DNA of 64,000 bases, from the NCBI GenBank assembly GCA_041392505.1, contig JAWKLX010000036.1, positions 28,674 to 92,673 of the forward strand. Direction: 5' to 3'. Within the stretch, counting starts at the first letter, position 1. Every line of letters begins with the position of its first letter. The position numbers and the translations under genes are program-made. Positions 35,220 through 43,087 of the stretch are shown in pieces. The notes below the pieces were generated by a model. That model saw only the letters and a program-made list of their open reading frames with translations, did not search any database and was not told the origin of the DNA. Origin of the DNA: UBA6168 sp041392505 (GTDB lineage Bacteria > Bacteroidota > Bacteroidia > Chitinophagales > Saprospiraceae).

Positions 35220-35351
35220 AAGGGCTTTCTTATAAAAGTGGAATGAATGCATTTTGCAAGGCAGCCGGGGTTTCAAAACCCCGGCTGCCTTGCTAAAAAT
35301 CAATCAATTTAGATAATTGAATCAATTTCTATTTTTTATGAGAAAGCCCTT
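35220..35351. mobile_element. MITE-like element copy C (132 bp) with perfect 10-bp target duplication
   Basis: Ends AAGGGCTTTCTTATAAAA (left) and AAGGGCTTTCTCATAAAA (right, inverted). Inside is an 18-bp perfect stem starting GCAAGGCAGCCGGGGTTT (35256-35293) with a 2-nt loop. The element is flanked by identical TAATTTTCAA at 35210-35219 and 35352-35361. No coding capacity. The perfect duplication is the best evidence that this family transposes or did so recently. Confidence 0.85.
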
Positions 35352-35483
35352 TAATTTTCAATTTGCTGCCCTATGAACCCTGTAGATGTCTACACTGCTT
35401 TTTTTCGTTACAAAATTTGAATATTGCACTTTACACAAATTCTTAGCTCAAAATAACTATTCAACTAATCACCAATCACTAAT

Positions 35484-35843
35484 ATGCAAGCCATCAACAT
35501 CCAGGAAAAATTCAACCTCTTCACCGATCATTGGTCGCCCAAGATCATTGGCAAACTGAACGGTCAGCACGTCAAATTGGCCAAAGTCAAAGGTGAATTT
35601 GTCTGGCACGACCATGCCCATGAAGACGAGCTGTTCCTCATTATCAAAGGCACTTTAAAATTAGAATTCAGGGATAAAACAGTGGAACTGAAAGAAGGCG
35701 AAATGCTCATTGTCCCAAAAGGTGTGGAACACAAACCCATCGCCGAAGAAGAAGTTTGGCTGCTTTTATTTGAGCCTGCTGCCACCAAGCATACCGGCGA
35801 TGTGAAGCATGAATTGACGGTGGAGGAGTGTGAGTTTATTTAA
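35484..35843 (+). CDS. Single-domain cupin protein
   Basis: 119 residues forming one cupin: KGEFVWHDHAHEDELFLIIKGTLKLEF supplies the first motif, with metal-ligand candidates H, H and E (HDHAHEDE), and GEMLIVPKGVEHKPIAEEEVWLLLFEP the second, with the fourth ligand histidine in VEH. Cytoplasmic, metal-dependent in most relatives. Cupins of this size include isomerases, dioxygenases and sensors; the substrate cannot be told. It stands alone, convergent with a methyltransferase gene, across a hairpin formed by related AATGGTAAACGG/CCGTTTACC sequences at about 35850-35912. Confidence 0.88.
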   Translation: MQAINIQEKFNLFTDHWSPKIIGKLNGQHVKLAKVKGEFVWHDHAHEDELFLIIKGTLKLEFRDKTVELKEGEMLIVPKGVEHKPIAEEEVWLLLFEPAATKHTGDVKHELTVEECEFI

Positions 35844-35905
35844 TGATGAATGGTAAACGGTGAATGGTTAATGACGCATCTCATTTACCACTTACCGTTT
35901 ACCGC

Positions 35906-36454
35906 TCACCATTTCTTACAATAGTAAATGCACTCCAAGGGAATATTCAACATCGTTTTCACCTTTACCTCATCGAAAATGCTTTTGAATTTTTTCACAT
36001 GGGCTTTGGAGTACAATACTTGGTGGAAATAATGCCCGCTTTCCAGCGCCCCATAAGCCCCTTCTAAAATGGTGCGGCTCATTTCCTTAGAAAAAAAAGT
36101 GAACGGGATGGATGAGACAAAAGCATGAACCGGCACGCCAACATGCTTGGCTAAATTCTCTGCTCCGTCATTGACGATCACCAACCGTTCATCCTTTATT
36201 TGCGAAGCGACATGATCGCAAAACTCTTCATTTACTTCAAAGGCAAATAGTTTGGAAGTTGGGGAAATGGTCTGCAAAATCTCCTTGGTGATATTGCCGT
36301 GCCCCATGCCAAATTCGACAATGACCTGGTTGGCGGCGGTGGGGAGTTTGGAGGTTATTTCGAGTTCGACCCGGCGGCTGGTCTCTTTGAAAGCCCCCGT
36401 GACGAGGATGTTTTTGGTAAATTCGAGGGAAGTTTTTATAGTATTTTTCATCAA
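35906..36454 (-). CDS. Class I SAM-dependent methyltransferase (phospholipid methyltransferase-like)
   Basis: 182 residues (start at 36454, or the adjacent ATG 36451). SAM-binding motif I is VIVEFGMGHGNITKEIL (about residues 44-60), followed by an acidic loop FAFEVNEEFCDHV and the catalytic-site region VHAFVSSIPFTFFSKEMSRTIL. The layout resembles phosphatidylethanolamine N-methyltransferase (PmtA)-like and rRNA dimethylase-like enzymes, in which the SS(I/L)PF segment replaces the N/D-PPY motif. Lipid methylation is therefore more likely than base methylation, but not proven. It follows the T9SS protein gene on the same strand by 70 bp. Confidence 0.78.
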   Translation of the reverse strand: MMKNTIKTSLEFTKNILVTGAFKETSRRVELEITSKLPTAANQVIVEFGMGHGNITKEILQTISPTSKLFAFEVNEEFCDHVASQIKDERLVIVNDGAENLAKHVGVPVHAFVSSIPFTFFSKEMSRTILEGAYGALESGHYFHQVLYSKAHVKKFKSIFDEVKVKTMLNIPLECIYYCKKW

Positions 36455-36524
36455 GTTAGTTGCGTTGCTGAGGTCGTAGTTGACTGCAAAACTAACAAAA
36501 CCGATGAAGAATACTTTGGTGGCA

Positions 36525-39425
36525 TTATAGAACCATCAACTTCCCACTCCCCACATACGAGCCATCCCTTGTTATTTTGAAAAAATAAATGCCGGATGGC
36601 AATGTCCCCCGCTGTAGTTCAAACCCCGTCCCGAAAGCTTTTTCATCCCTCACCACTTGCCCGCCCGGCGTCACCAACAATAAGTGCAGCAATCCTGGTT
36701 CGGTATTTTTCAACTGCAACAAAACGCTGTCCGTCAAGGGGTTAGGCATGATGCGCACTTGAGGTTTTACTTGGGTTAAATTTTCTGTATCAACGTAAGT
36801 CCAAGGGAATATCTGCCCCACACTGTGCGAAACAATATTTGTCTTAATTGGTGGCCTGATGTCAATATGAATATATGCCGTGTTATTGATATAAGTCCCG
36901 TTCCCGTTGCCTTCTGCTTGTGAGATTTTGAAACGGACAAAACCACGTGAAGCGGGCTCATTTGTAGTATTACGAGGCAGGTTTATGTTGTTAAAAGTAA
37001 AAATGGGCCAGCCTTCTGGCGAAATGGAATATTCGTAAGCATGGCTGGAAGCCCCCGGGCGCAAGGTTGAAAAATCCAGTTCTTCTCTTAACAGATCTAC
37101 AATGACGACATTATATGCAGTGTCAGCAACTGTATTTTGAAAACGAATCAGGTATTCTATATCCGTCTCCGGCTCAATCAGGTGGGCATCACCGAAGCCA
37201 ACTGGAAAAGCCTGCTTACCGTTGGCATCATAAGAATCGATATTTTGTTGGCAATCTATGTCCAGGAATGGACTAGTTTCTGAGTTGGAGAACTGGGTGA
37301 AAAAACCAAGGCTCACCCACCCGTCACAACCTTCAATGGATGCACCGGTGGAAGAAGCACCGGATGGATGTTTGGGTGATTGCTCTGCTTCTAAATGGAA
37401 TGTACTGCCATTGCCAAAAAGAGAAATACTTATAAATTGCCCTGCATCTAATTGAAAAATACCTTCCATCATGACATCCTCATCTTCTAGGATGATGTAG
37501 TTCAACTGCTGTGTCATATCTCCACTACCCTCATTTTGGATAGTAAAAATAACAGAATCACCCACACATTCGGCATCTACTTCTACGTTTGAATTATCCC
37601 ATAAAGCAGAAGACATAAAACAAAGGCTGTCAGGGAAAACATGTGCTTCGGAACAATGCGTTTGTCCCAGAACAGTTGAGTCACAATCTAGATAAGCTGT
37701 GACTTGAAAATTGCCACATTCATTGATTTCCACCGTGCCAAGGTCAAAAGAGAGTTTGTTCCCGTTTTGGTTTGCCAAGGGTATAGATGAGGATTGATAG
37801 GTCAGAAAAGTATCGAGGGATATCTCGATATAGGCGCCTTCAGCGGGAAGTCTCCCATAATTACAATATTGGACGGTATAAGTATTTTCAAAACAGCGAC
37901 GGAGGAATGGGGCTGTCATAGAAACCTCTACCAAAGGACATTCCTCAACATTCTGGACTGAAAAATCAATATCTATTTGTAGCCCTGCAATGTCCGCAAC
38001 TATAGGTATGTTGTTATTGCAAACAGAAGAATAAACACCAAGGTTAGTAATTTGGATTTCGTAATTATTTGGGAACAAGATCGGTAAAGAATAGTGCCCA
38101 TTACTATCTGTATAAACAGAAAAGGATAGGTTCTCACCTACACCTCGCACCAATAATCCAGCTAACGGCGTTTCCGTCGCATCTGACAAACAATCCAAAT
38201 TAATATCTATAGTAACACGGCCTTCAACAACAGAAAACCCCGATTCTATAGGAGGTAAGTTCATCAAAAAAATGTCAAACCCATTTTGATCCGTATTAGC
38301 ATATCCACACACAATTGTGTTTTCCTGAGCGTCAAGAAATACACTGGTGGCCACTTCAAGCCTATTGGTTCCATATTGAAAATAATAAGTTTCATTTCCT
38401 AAATCATCAATCTGAAAAACCCAGCAATCGTAGTCAGTAAATTTGTTTTTTGCACCGACCAACAAATACTCGTTATTTGGAAGAACTACTACATCTCTTA
38501 GCTCCCCAAACTGAGTTGTCCATAGTTTCTGCCAGATCAAGTTACCTACATCATCAACTTTAATACAAAACGGCTGATGATTTGAAATACCCGCCACCAA
38601 GTACCCACCCAAGGGTGAAGATGTCAAAGTATATCCTCTTTGCTCAATGTTTGGACTACGTAAAATAGTTGCCCACAAGAGTACTCCAGCAGAATTTAAT
38701 TTAGCCACAAATAAATCAGAATTTTTGTCCTCACCGTAAATGTCATATGCATACCCCGTGAAAACAATATCTCCATTATCTTCCACGATTAAATCACTGG
38801 CTATAGTCCACGGAAGAGTGGAAACTTCGGCCAAATAACTGGTTGACCAAATCTCCTCCCCTTCCGGATTGGTTTTCATAATAAATGGAGAGTCTATATC
38901 ACCATCGACACCACCTGTTCCGTACATTACGATATCCCCGTTAGGGGCAATTCCTAAGGCACTGGCAGTCCTATGTGACCAGGAGGATCCATAAGTTTTA
39001 ATCCAAAGTCGATTACCACTGGCATCAAATTTCGCTAAGAAAATATGGTATTCCCCTCCTTTTCTACAAGAGCCATTCACCAAAAAATTCCCATTGTCAA
39101 GAATTTGGAGACCACGTGGTCCGGGACTACTAATTTCCCCAGCTATCACTAAATCTTCTAAAGCTTTTTTTTCAAACATTATGGAGCCATTCTCATCGGT
39201 TTTCAACATATAAAATCCTAAATCTATGTTTAGTCCGTTGTCTCCCAATCTAAAATTAGCGACAGCAATCGTTCCTCCATCTGGGCAAAGCGCAGCGACC
39301 TGATTCCTAGAAGGTACAGAACTCCCCCCTTCCCCATTTGTTAGACCATAGGTTTGAAACCAATTTTGTGAATAAGAAAAATGAATAGATAGCAAGAATA
39401 ATAGAGATGCAAATGTTTTCTTCAT
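36525..39425 (-). CDS. Secreted T9SS type A protein with delta-60-like and DUF7619-type domains
   Basis: 966 residues. Signal peptide (MKKTFASLLFLLSIHFSYS), then about seven propeller-type repeats in the first 400 residues (ENGNFLVNGSC...DIFLAKFDASGNRLWIKTYGSSW; NGDIVFTGYAYD...) of the delta-60/SBBP kind. Next comes a carboxypeptidase-regulatory-like segment (GRVTIDINLDCLSDATETPLAGLLVRG...GHYSLPILFPNNYEI, about 400-470), a DUF11-like part, and a DUF7619-type domain (FPVGFGDAHLIEPETDIEYLIRFQNTVADTAYNVVIVDLL, about 720-850). It ends with a type A sorting domain (VRIMPNPLTDSVLLQL...SGIYFFKIT...GSGKLMVL). Predicted to be secreted and attached at the surface. The DUF7619-like part recurs in the surface protein at 50501. 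Confidence 0.88.
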   Translation of the reverse strand: MKKTFASLLFLLSIHFSYSQNWFQTYGLTNGEGGSSVPSRNQVAALCPDGGTIAVANFRLGDNGLNIDLGFYMLKTDENGSIMFEKKALEDLVIAGEISSPGPRGLQILDNGNFLVNGSCRKGGEYHIFLAKFDASGNRLWIKTYGSSWSHRTASALGIAPNGDIVMYGTGGVDGDIDSPFIMKTNPEGEEIWSTSYLAEVSTLPWTIASDLIVEDNGDIVFTGYAYDIYGEDKNSDLFVAKLNSAGVLLWATILRSPNIEQRGYTLTSSPLGGYLVAGISNHQPFCIKVDDVGNLIWQKLWTTQFGELRDVVVLPNNEYLLVGAKNKFTDYDCWVFQIDDLGNETYYFQYGTNRLEVATSVFLDAQENTIVCGYANTDQNGFDIFLMNLPPIESGFSVVEGRVTIDINLDCLSDATETPLAGLLVRGVGENLSFSVYTDSNGHYSLPILFPNNYEIQITNLGVYSSVCNNNIPIVADIAGLQIDIDFSVQNVEECPLVEVSMTAPFLRRCFENTYTVQYCNYGRLPAEGAYIEISLDTFLTYQSSSIPLANQNGNKLSFDLGTVEINECGNFQVTAYLDCDSTVLGQTHCSEAHVFPDSLCFMSSALWDNSNVEVDAECVGDSVIFTIQNEGSGDMTQQLNYIILEDEDVMMEGIFQLDAGQFISISLFGNGSTFHLEAEQSPKHPSGASSTGASIEGCDGWVSLGFFTQFSNSETSPFLDIDCQQNIDSYDANGKQAFPVGFGDAHLIEPETDIEYLIRFQNTVADTAYNVVIVDLLREELDFSTLRPGASSHAYEYSISPEGWPIFTFNNINLPRNTTNEPASRGFVRFKISQAEGNGNGTYINNTAYIHIDIRPPIKTNIVSHSVGQIFPWTYVDTENLTQVKPQVRIMPNPLTDSVLLQLKNTEPGLLHLLLVTPGGQVVRDEKAFGTGFELQRGTLPSGIYFFKITRDGSYVGSGKLMVL

Positions 39426-39888
39426 AAGAATTATTTGAACTGATTTATTAGTTTATTTCAATTACAACAATGAGCGATATGTGTACTTTGAAATGCTTTG
39501 CTTTTCAAGATATAACTCATAAAAACTAAATATCAATAATTGTTTTTACTGATTTCAAATCTAATCTTTTATCTATTTTTTCTCATAAATCCTGCATCTA
39601 TTCTACCCATTTAAACCATTTTGGCAATCTGAACAACATTAAACCCTCACCTCCTAAAACTCTTCAGTTTTTCTTTTCCGCCGATTTGACCATCTATAGC
39701 AAATGGAGGAGAAGATACAGTGTGAGCTAAACTTCTTTTAGGAGGCGAAGCGACGAAAGCATTGGCGGAACGGGAATGGCTGTTGTCGATCGTTGGAGAA
39801 TCAAGTTAAACAAAAGCAAACTTTCTTACCGATAAACTGCCTTTTCGTTTTCAAATTCGAGGGTTCCATTTAATGGGATAATAGTTTT

Positions 39889-39896
39889 TACATTTG
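39889..39896 (+). promoter_or_regulatory. Bacteroidota -7 box (TACATTTG) upstream of lptB
   Basis: TACATTTG matches TAnnTTTG; a degenerate TTC sits at the -33 spacing. The start codon is 119 bp further on, so the leader would include the tandem repeat at 39969-40010. Confidence 0.4.
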
Positions 39897-39968
39897 CGCT
39901 CCTAAACGTATTGCCGCAAATTAGAATTCACTATTAATCTGCCTCCCCGAGACCAACGTACAAGCAAA

Positions 39969-40010
39969 ACTGAGGACTGCGAACTGTGAACTGAAAACTG
40001 AGAACTGAAA
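39969..40010 (+). repeat. Imperfect tandem repeat of GAACTG-type units
   Basis: Five to six imperfect units of about 7 bases (GGACTGC, GAACTGT, GAACTGAAA, ACTGA, GAACTGAAA) lie directly before the lptB start codon. Similar degenerate repeats are seen between genes across Bacteroidota. Confidence 0.6.
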
Positions 40011-40014
40011 ATAA

Positions 40015-40761
40015 ATGATCCTACGTTCAGATAACCTTATCAAAAAATACGGCGACCGTACCGTCGTCCGGGGTGTATCACTGGAAGTGAACCAAGGCGA
40101 GATCGTTGGTCTGCTCGGCCCCAACGGCGCCGGTAAAACGACCACGTTTTACATGGTCGTTGGGTTCATCAAGCCCAATGGTGGAAAGGTCTATTTGGAC
40201 CAACAGGACATTACAAAACAGCCGATGTACAAACGGGCAAGGCTCGGTATTGGGTATTTGCCGCAGGAGCCTTCCGTTTTCCGAAAGCTCAGCGTTGAAG
40301 ACAACCTCAAGGCCGTGCTGGAAATGATGCCGATCCCAAAAGCGGAGCAAAAGGAACGGCTGGAAAAACTGATTGACGAATTTGGTCTCGAAAAAGTCCG
40401 CAAAAGCGCCGGGGACACCCTGTCTGGCGGTGAGCGGCGGCGCACAGAAATTGCCCGTGCACTGGCTTCCAACCCGCATTTCATCCTGCTCGACGAACCC
40501 TTTGCAGGCATCGACCCGATTGCCGTGGAGGACATCCAATCCATTGTTTACAAACTCAAAGCCCGCAACATCGGCATCCTCATCACCGACCACAACGTGC
40601 AGGAAACCCTTTCGATCACCGACCGGGCGTACTTGATGTACGACGGTAGCATCCTAAAAGACGGGACTGCGGAAGAACTGGCCGCTGACGAGCAGGTTCG
40701 CCGGCTTTATTTGGGGATGAATTTTGAATTGAAACGGAAAGTAGTGGACAGTAATCGGTAG
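40015..40761 (+). CDS. lptB: LPS export ABC transporter ATP-binding protein
   Basis: 248 residues, the cytoplasmic ATPase of the LptB2FG complex that drives lipopolysaccharide from the inner membrane towards the outer membrane. Walker A GPNGAGKTT (about residues 35-43), Q-loop region YLPQEPSVFRKLSVEDNL, signature motif LSGGERRRTEIARAL (about 135-149), Walker B FILLDEPFAGIDP, and H-loop ITDHNVQ. The Q-loop and signature sequences match LptB rather than other ABC ATPases. In Bacteroidota lptB is often separate from lptFG, as here. Length is normal. Confidence 0.95.
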   Translation: MILRSDNLIKKYGDRTVVRGVSLEVNQGEIVGLLGPNGAGKTTTFYMVVGFIKPNGGKVYLDQQDITKQPMYKRARLGIGYLPQEPSVFRKLSVEDNLKAVLEMMPIPKAEQKERLEKLIDEFGLEKVRKSAGDTLSGGERRRTEIARALASNPHFILLDEPFAGIDPIAVEDIQSIVYKLKARNIGILITDHNVQETLSITDRAYLMYDGSILKDGTAEELAADEQVRRLYLGMNFELKRKVVDSNR

Positions 40762-40870
40762 CCATTGGACTTTAAAAATTTGGTTTTGCCTGCAACCTTT
40801 TTTTGAATTCTGACCTCTAATAATGGTGTTTTTACCTAACAATTTTCGGTTAATCAAAATCAAAGTTCAA

Positions 40871-41608
40871 ATGAAAAAGCCTATTTTCTTCAGCATCCTT
40901 TTTTCGTTGATGTTTTTAACTTCTTCTTTTGGTCAGGAAAAACCAGTAACCTTCACCGTTTCGCTCAGCACAGATTCCATTTTGATGGACAATTATTTTG
41001 AGGTGAAATTCACGGTTGAAAATGCCGATGGGAAAAATTTTGAAGCACCTGATTTTTCCGAAAATTTTGAGGTGGTCAGTGGCCCTAATTTTTCTTCTTC
41101 CGTCAGCATGCTCAACGGCGAGGTGACACAAAGCATGTACATAACGTACTACCTCCGCCCAAAAGACATTGGCGCTTATTATATCCTCCCCGCCAGTGTC
41201 CAAGCCAATGGGCAAATTTTAGAAACGGCGCCGTTGGAGGTATTTGTCCATCCAAACCCAGATGGAATCCAGCAAGATCCGCCCATGAACAATGGAGATT
41301 TTCACATTCAATTTGCCGACCCGTTTGGCCAAGGTTCCCCTTTCGAAGAATTGTTCAAAGGATTTGATGGACAGGCTATGCCTTTTGGGTTTGACGAATT
41401 GTTCAAAGGGTTTGATGAGCAAGTTTCACCGGAAAATTTTAATGAAATGCTGAAACAATTCAACATGGATATGTCACAGGAGGAGATGGATGAAATGCTC
41501 AAGCAACTACAAGAGCAAATGCAACAGTTCGATTTTTCGTTTCCGCCCCCTCCTTCCGACGACCAGCAAACCATCCCTCAAAAGAAGCGCAAAACAACGC
41601 GTATCTAG
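40871..41608 (+). CDS. Short BatD-like secreted protein with acidic repeat tail
   Basis: 245 residues from ATG 40871 (MKKPIFFSILFSLMFLTSSFGQ); the longer start at 40823 would put 16 residues before the signal peptide and is unlikely. Residues 20-140 match the N-terminal beta-sandwich of BatD/oxygen-tolerance proteins: VTFTVSLSTDSILMDNYFEVKFTVENA...FSENFEVVSGPNFSSSVSMLNGEV...YYLRPKDIGAYYILPASVQANGQ. The membrane segments of full BatD (usually over 500 residues) are absent. Instead there is a Phe/Met/Gln-rich tail with three related units (FEELFKGFDG, FDELFKGFDE, FNEMLKQFN) and a basic end. Not next to batA/B/C. Probably periplasmic; the tail may bind a partner. Confidence 0.75.
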   Translation: MKKPIFFSILFSLMFLTSSFGQEKPVTFTVSLSTDSILMDNYFEVKFTVENADGKNFEAPDFSENFEVVSGPNFSSSVSMLNGEVTQSMYITYYLRPKDIGAYYILPASVQANGQILETAPLEVFVHPNPDGIQQDPPMNNGDFHIQFADPFGQGSPFEELFKGFDGQAMPFGFDELFKGFDEQVSPENFNEMLKQFNMDMSQEEMDEMLKQLQEQMQQFDFSFPPPPSDDQQTIPQKKRKTTRI

Positions 41609-41615
41609 TGCCAAG

Positions 41616-41651
41616 TGCTGAGAGCCGAGTCAACGCTCAGCTCTCAGCACG
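41616..41651. terminator. Hairpin between convergent genes
   Basis: A perfect 11-bp stem, GTGCTGAGAGC (41616-41626) and GCTCTCAGCAC (41641-41651), sits between the stop codons at 41608 and 41657. No T-run; it could act as a bidirectional stop or RNA stabiliser. Confidence 0.6.
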
Positions 41652-41656
41652 CTGCA

Positions 41657-42373
41657 TTAGTCAAGTTCTTGCAGTCGGTATCCTTCAATAATTTGCACCA
41701 AGTGTTCCCCGATGTTTTCGCTGTTGCCAAACCCATCGTTTTGAAAAGCATTGGCGTAATTGATGTAATTCCCACCTTTTAAATTAGCATAATTGGCATC
41801 GAGGTATTTGCTGAAGTCCCGGAAACTCGACCAGGGCGATTCATATTTTCGATAGCTTGTGCCATGAAAAGATTGGCAGGCACTCCGCCAATCGCTGCTA
41901 CACGGCAGGGCAAAATGGTTGCTGGCCTGCACGGACAAATCACGGGTACCAGCACAACTTTGATACATGGCCGTCGCTAAAATGACCGAAGCTGGAATGC
42001 CGAACCGTTCTTGCTCTGCTTTGGCTACCTCAGCGAAACGTTGGAGGTATTGGTGCTTGGTTGTTTCGTTGATGGTATTCAATTCGGCCAAAGCATCACG
42101 ACCTTTTTTAGGGCCACTGATAAATGGGATTTCCAGACGTTCCAGTTTGTCCTTGGTGGAAGCGAGGGCGGGTGTATTGCCCTGCGTAATTTTTTCAACA
42201 GGTTCTTTTTTCACGAAATGTTGCTCCGTGTTTTCAGGCGTCTGCACATTGATCTGAAAACTAAGTTGTTTGATAAAAAACAGATAAAAGCCAAGTACGG
42301 CTAAGGTTATCTTAAACCAATTTTTTTGCACGAAGGTCACCCAGTGACCAAGGTTGATCTCCAATTTCATCAC
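41657..42373 (-). CDS. Glucosaminidase-domain (peptidoglycan hydrolase) protein
   Basis: 238 residues. N-terminal membrane anchor (WFKITLAVLGFYLFFIKQLSF, about residues 18-38), a linker, and a C-terminal glucosaminidase domain (about 105-236): RFAEVAKAEQERFGIPASVILATAMYQS, with the catalytic-type glutamate in KAEQERFGIP, then ASNHFALPC, YRKYESPWSSFRDFSKYL and a final helix. This fold cleaves the N-acetylglucosaminyl bond of peptidoglycan (FlgJ/LytG-like). Periplasmic orientation is inferred from the anchor. Two extra cysteine pairs (CAG, CSSDWRSAC) could form disulfides. Start at ATG 42373 or 42370. Confidence 0.87.
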   Translation of the reverse strand: MMKLEINLGHWVTFVQKNWFKITLAVLGFYLFFIKQLSFQINVQTPENTEQHFVKKEPVEKITQGNTPALASTKDKLERLEIPFISGPKKGRDALAELNTINETTKHQYLQRFAEVAKAEQERFGIPASVILATAMYQSCAGTRDLSVQASNHFALPCSSDWRSACQSFHGTSYRKYESPWSSFRDFSKYLDANYANLKGGNYINYANAFQNDGFGNSENIGEHLVQIIEGYRLQELD

Positions 42374-42422
42374 ATTTTGTTTTAAATATTTGGTGTATTA
42401 AGCGGTGTCGTACAGCAAATGT

Positions 42423-42465
42423 AAAACAAATTGTTTTTTAAAACAAATAGTTGCAGGTTTGTTTT
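42423..42465 (+). promoter_or_regulatory. Putative operator of the toxin-antitoxin operon
   Basis: A perfect palindrome AAAACAA-A-TTGTTTT (42423-42437) is followed by AAAACAAA...TTTGTTTT (42440-42447 and 42458-42465), 50-90 bp before the antitoxin gene. Toxin-antitoxin operons are usually autorepressed through such sites; binding here is inferred. Confidence 0.4.
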
Positions 42466-42511
42466 TAGAAAAAATGAATTAACTTGCAAGAGTTTATAAA
42501 AAATCAAAGCC

Positions 42512-42781
42512 ATGCCACAAGAAGTAAAAGACATCATCATAGACTCAATTGAAAAACTGCTTAAAATACATGACATTGAAAAAGCGAAATTGGTCAATGA
42601 CTTTTTGACAATAACATTGGAAGAAAAAGATCCAAACGAAGAAATTATTGGTCAAGATGGGAATGGAAAACCGTTGACCAGAGGCATGCTTTTAGAGCGC
42701 ATTCGCCTATCTGAGGAGGCCTTGGATAAGCGGCAAACAATCAGCCAAGAAGAAGCAATTAAAATCGCTGAAAATTGGTAA
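42512..42781 (+). CDS. Antitoxin of RelE/ParE-type module
   Basis: 89 residues with a helical, charged sequence: EVKDIIIDSIEKLLKIHDIEKAKLVNDFLTITLEEKD and a C-terminal LSEEALDKRQTISQEEAIKIAENW that probably wraps the toxin. The pattern of a small protein directly before a ParE-like toxin (6-nt gap) and a promoter palindrome supports the antitoxin call; I recognise no specific DNA-binding family. It would neutralise the downstream toxin and, with it, repress the operon. Cytoplasmic. Confidence 0.75.
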   Translation: MPQEVKDIIIDSIEKLLKIHDIEKAKLVNDFLTITLEEKDPNEEIIGQDGNGKPLTRGMLLERIRLSEEALDKRQTISQEEAIKIAENW

Positions 42782-42787
42782 CCAAGC

Positions 42788-43087
42788 ATGGACATCAAAT
42801 GGACCATCCCCGCACTTGATGCTTTAAAAGAGCATTACAATTATCTGAAATCGAAACGAGGTATTGAGCCTGCACGTAAATTCAGAAAGAAATTATTTAC
42901 GAAAGTAGGTATACTCAAAACTTACCCCCGTGTTGGCGTTGAGGAGAAAAGTCTTTTTTTTAAAGACAAAGAATACAGATCTTTAATTGAAAGCCATCTA
43001 AAACTCATTTACAGGGTTGAAGAAAACGAAATCCTGATTATCGACGTCTTTGATATGAGACAAAACCCAGACAAGCTCATTTTCTAA
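42788..43087 (+). CDS. RelE/ParE-family toxin
   Basis: 99 residues, the usual size. The sequence KWTIPALDALKEHYNYLKSKRGIEPARKFRKKLFTKVGILKTYPRVGVEE...YRSLIESHLKLIYRVEENEILIIDVFDMRQNPDKL has the family order: N-terminal helices, then three strands with the terminal IYRVE-IDVFDMRQNP block, typical of ParE/RelE. Such toxins either cleave mRNA at the ribosome or poison gyrase; which applies cannot be told. The ATG lies 6 bp after the antitoxin stop. Its last codon overlaps by 4 nt the convergent stop codon of the M28 peptidase gene. Confidence 0.88.
   Translation: MDIKWTIPALDALKEHYNYLKSKRGIEPARKFRKKLFTKVGILKTYPRVGVEEKSLFFKDKEYRSLIESHLKLIYRVEENEILIIDVFDMRQNPDKLIF

Larger units (their letters stand above)
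39426..40014. other. Non-coding region upstream of lptB
   Basis: 589 bp. Contains an inverted repeat of CCTCCTAAAA (about 39651-39660 and 39737-39746), a promoter-like box at 39889-39896 and the CTGAGAACTG-type tandem repeat just before lptB. No coding frame is convincing. Confidence 0.5.

Noticed and set aside
40078..40593. 171-codon minus-strand frame opposite lptB
   Set aside because: lptB has complete ABC ATPase motifs; the antisense frame is a codon-bias shadow.
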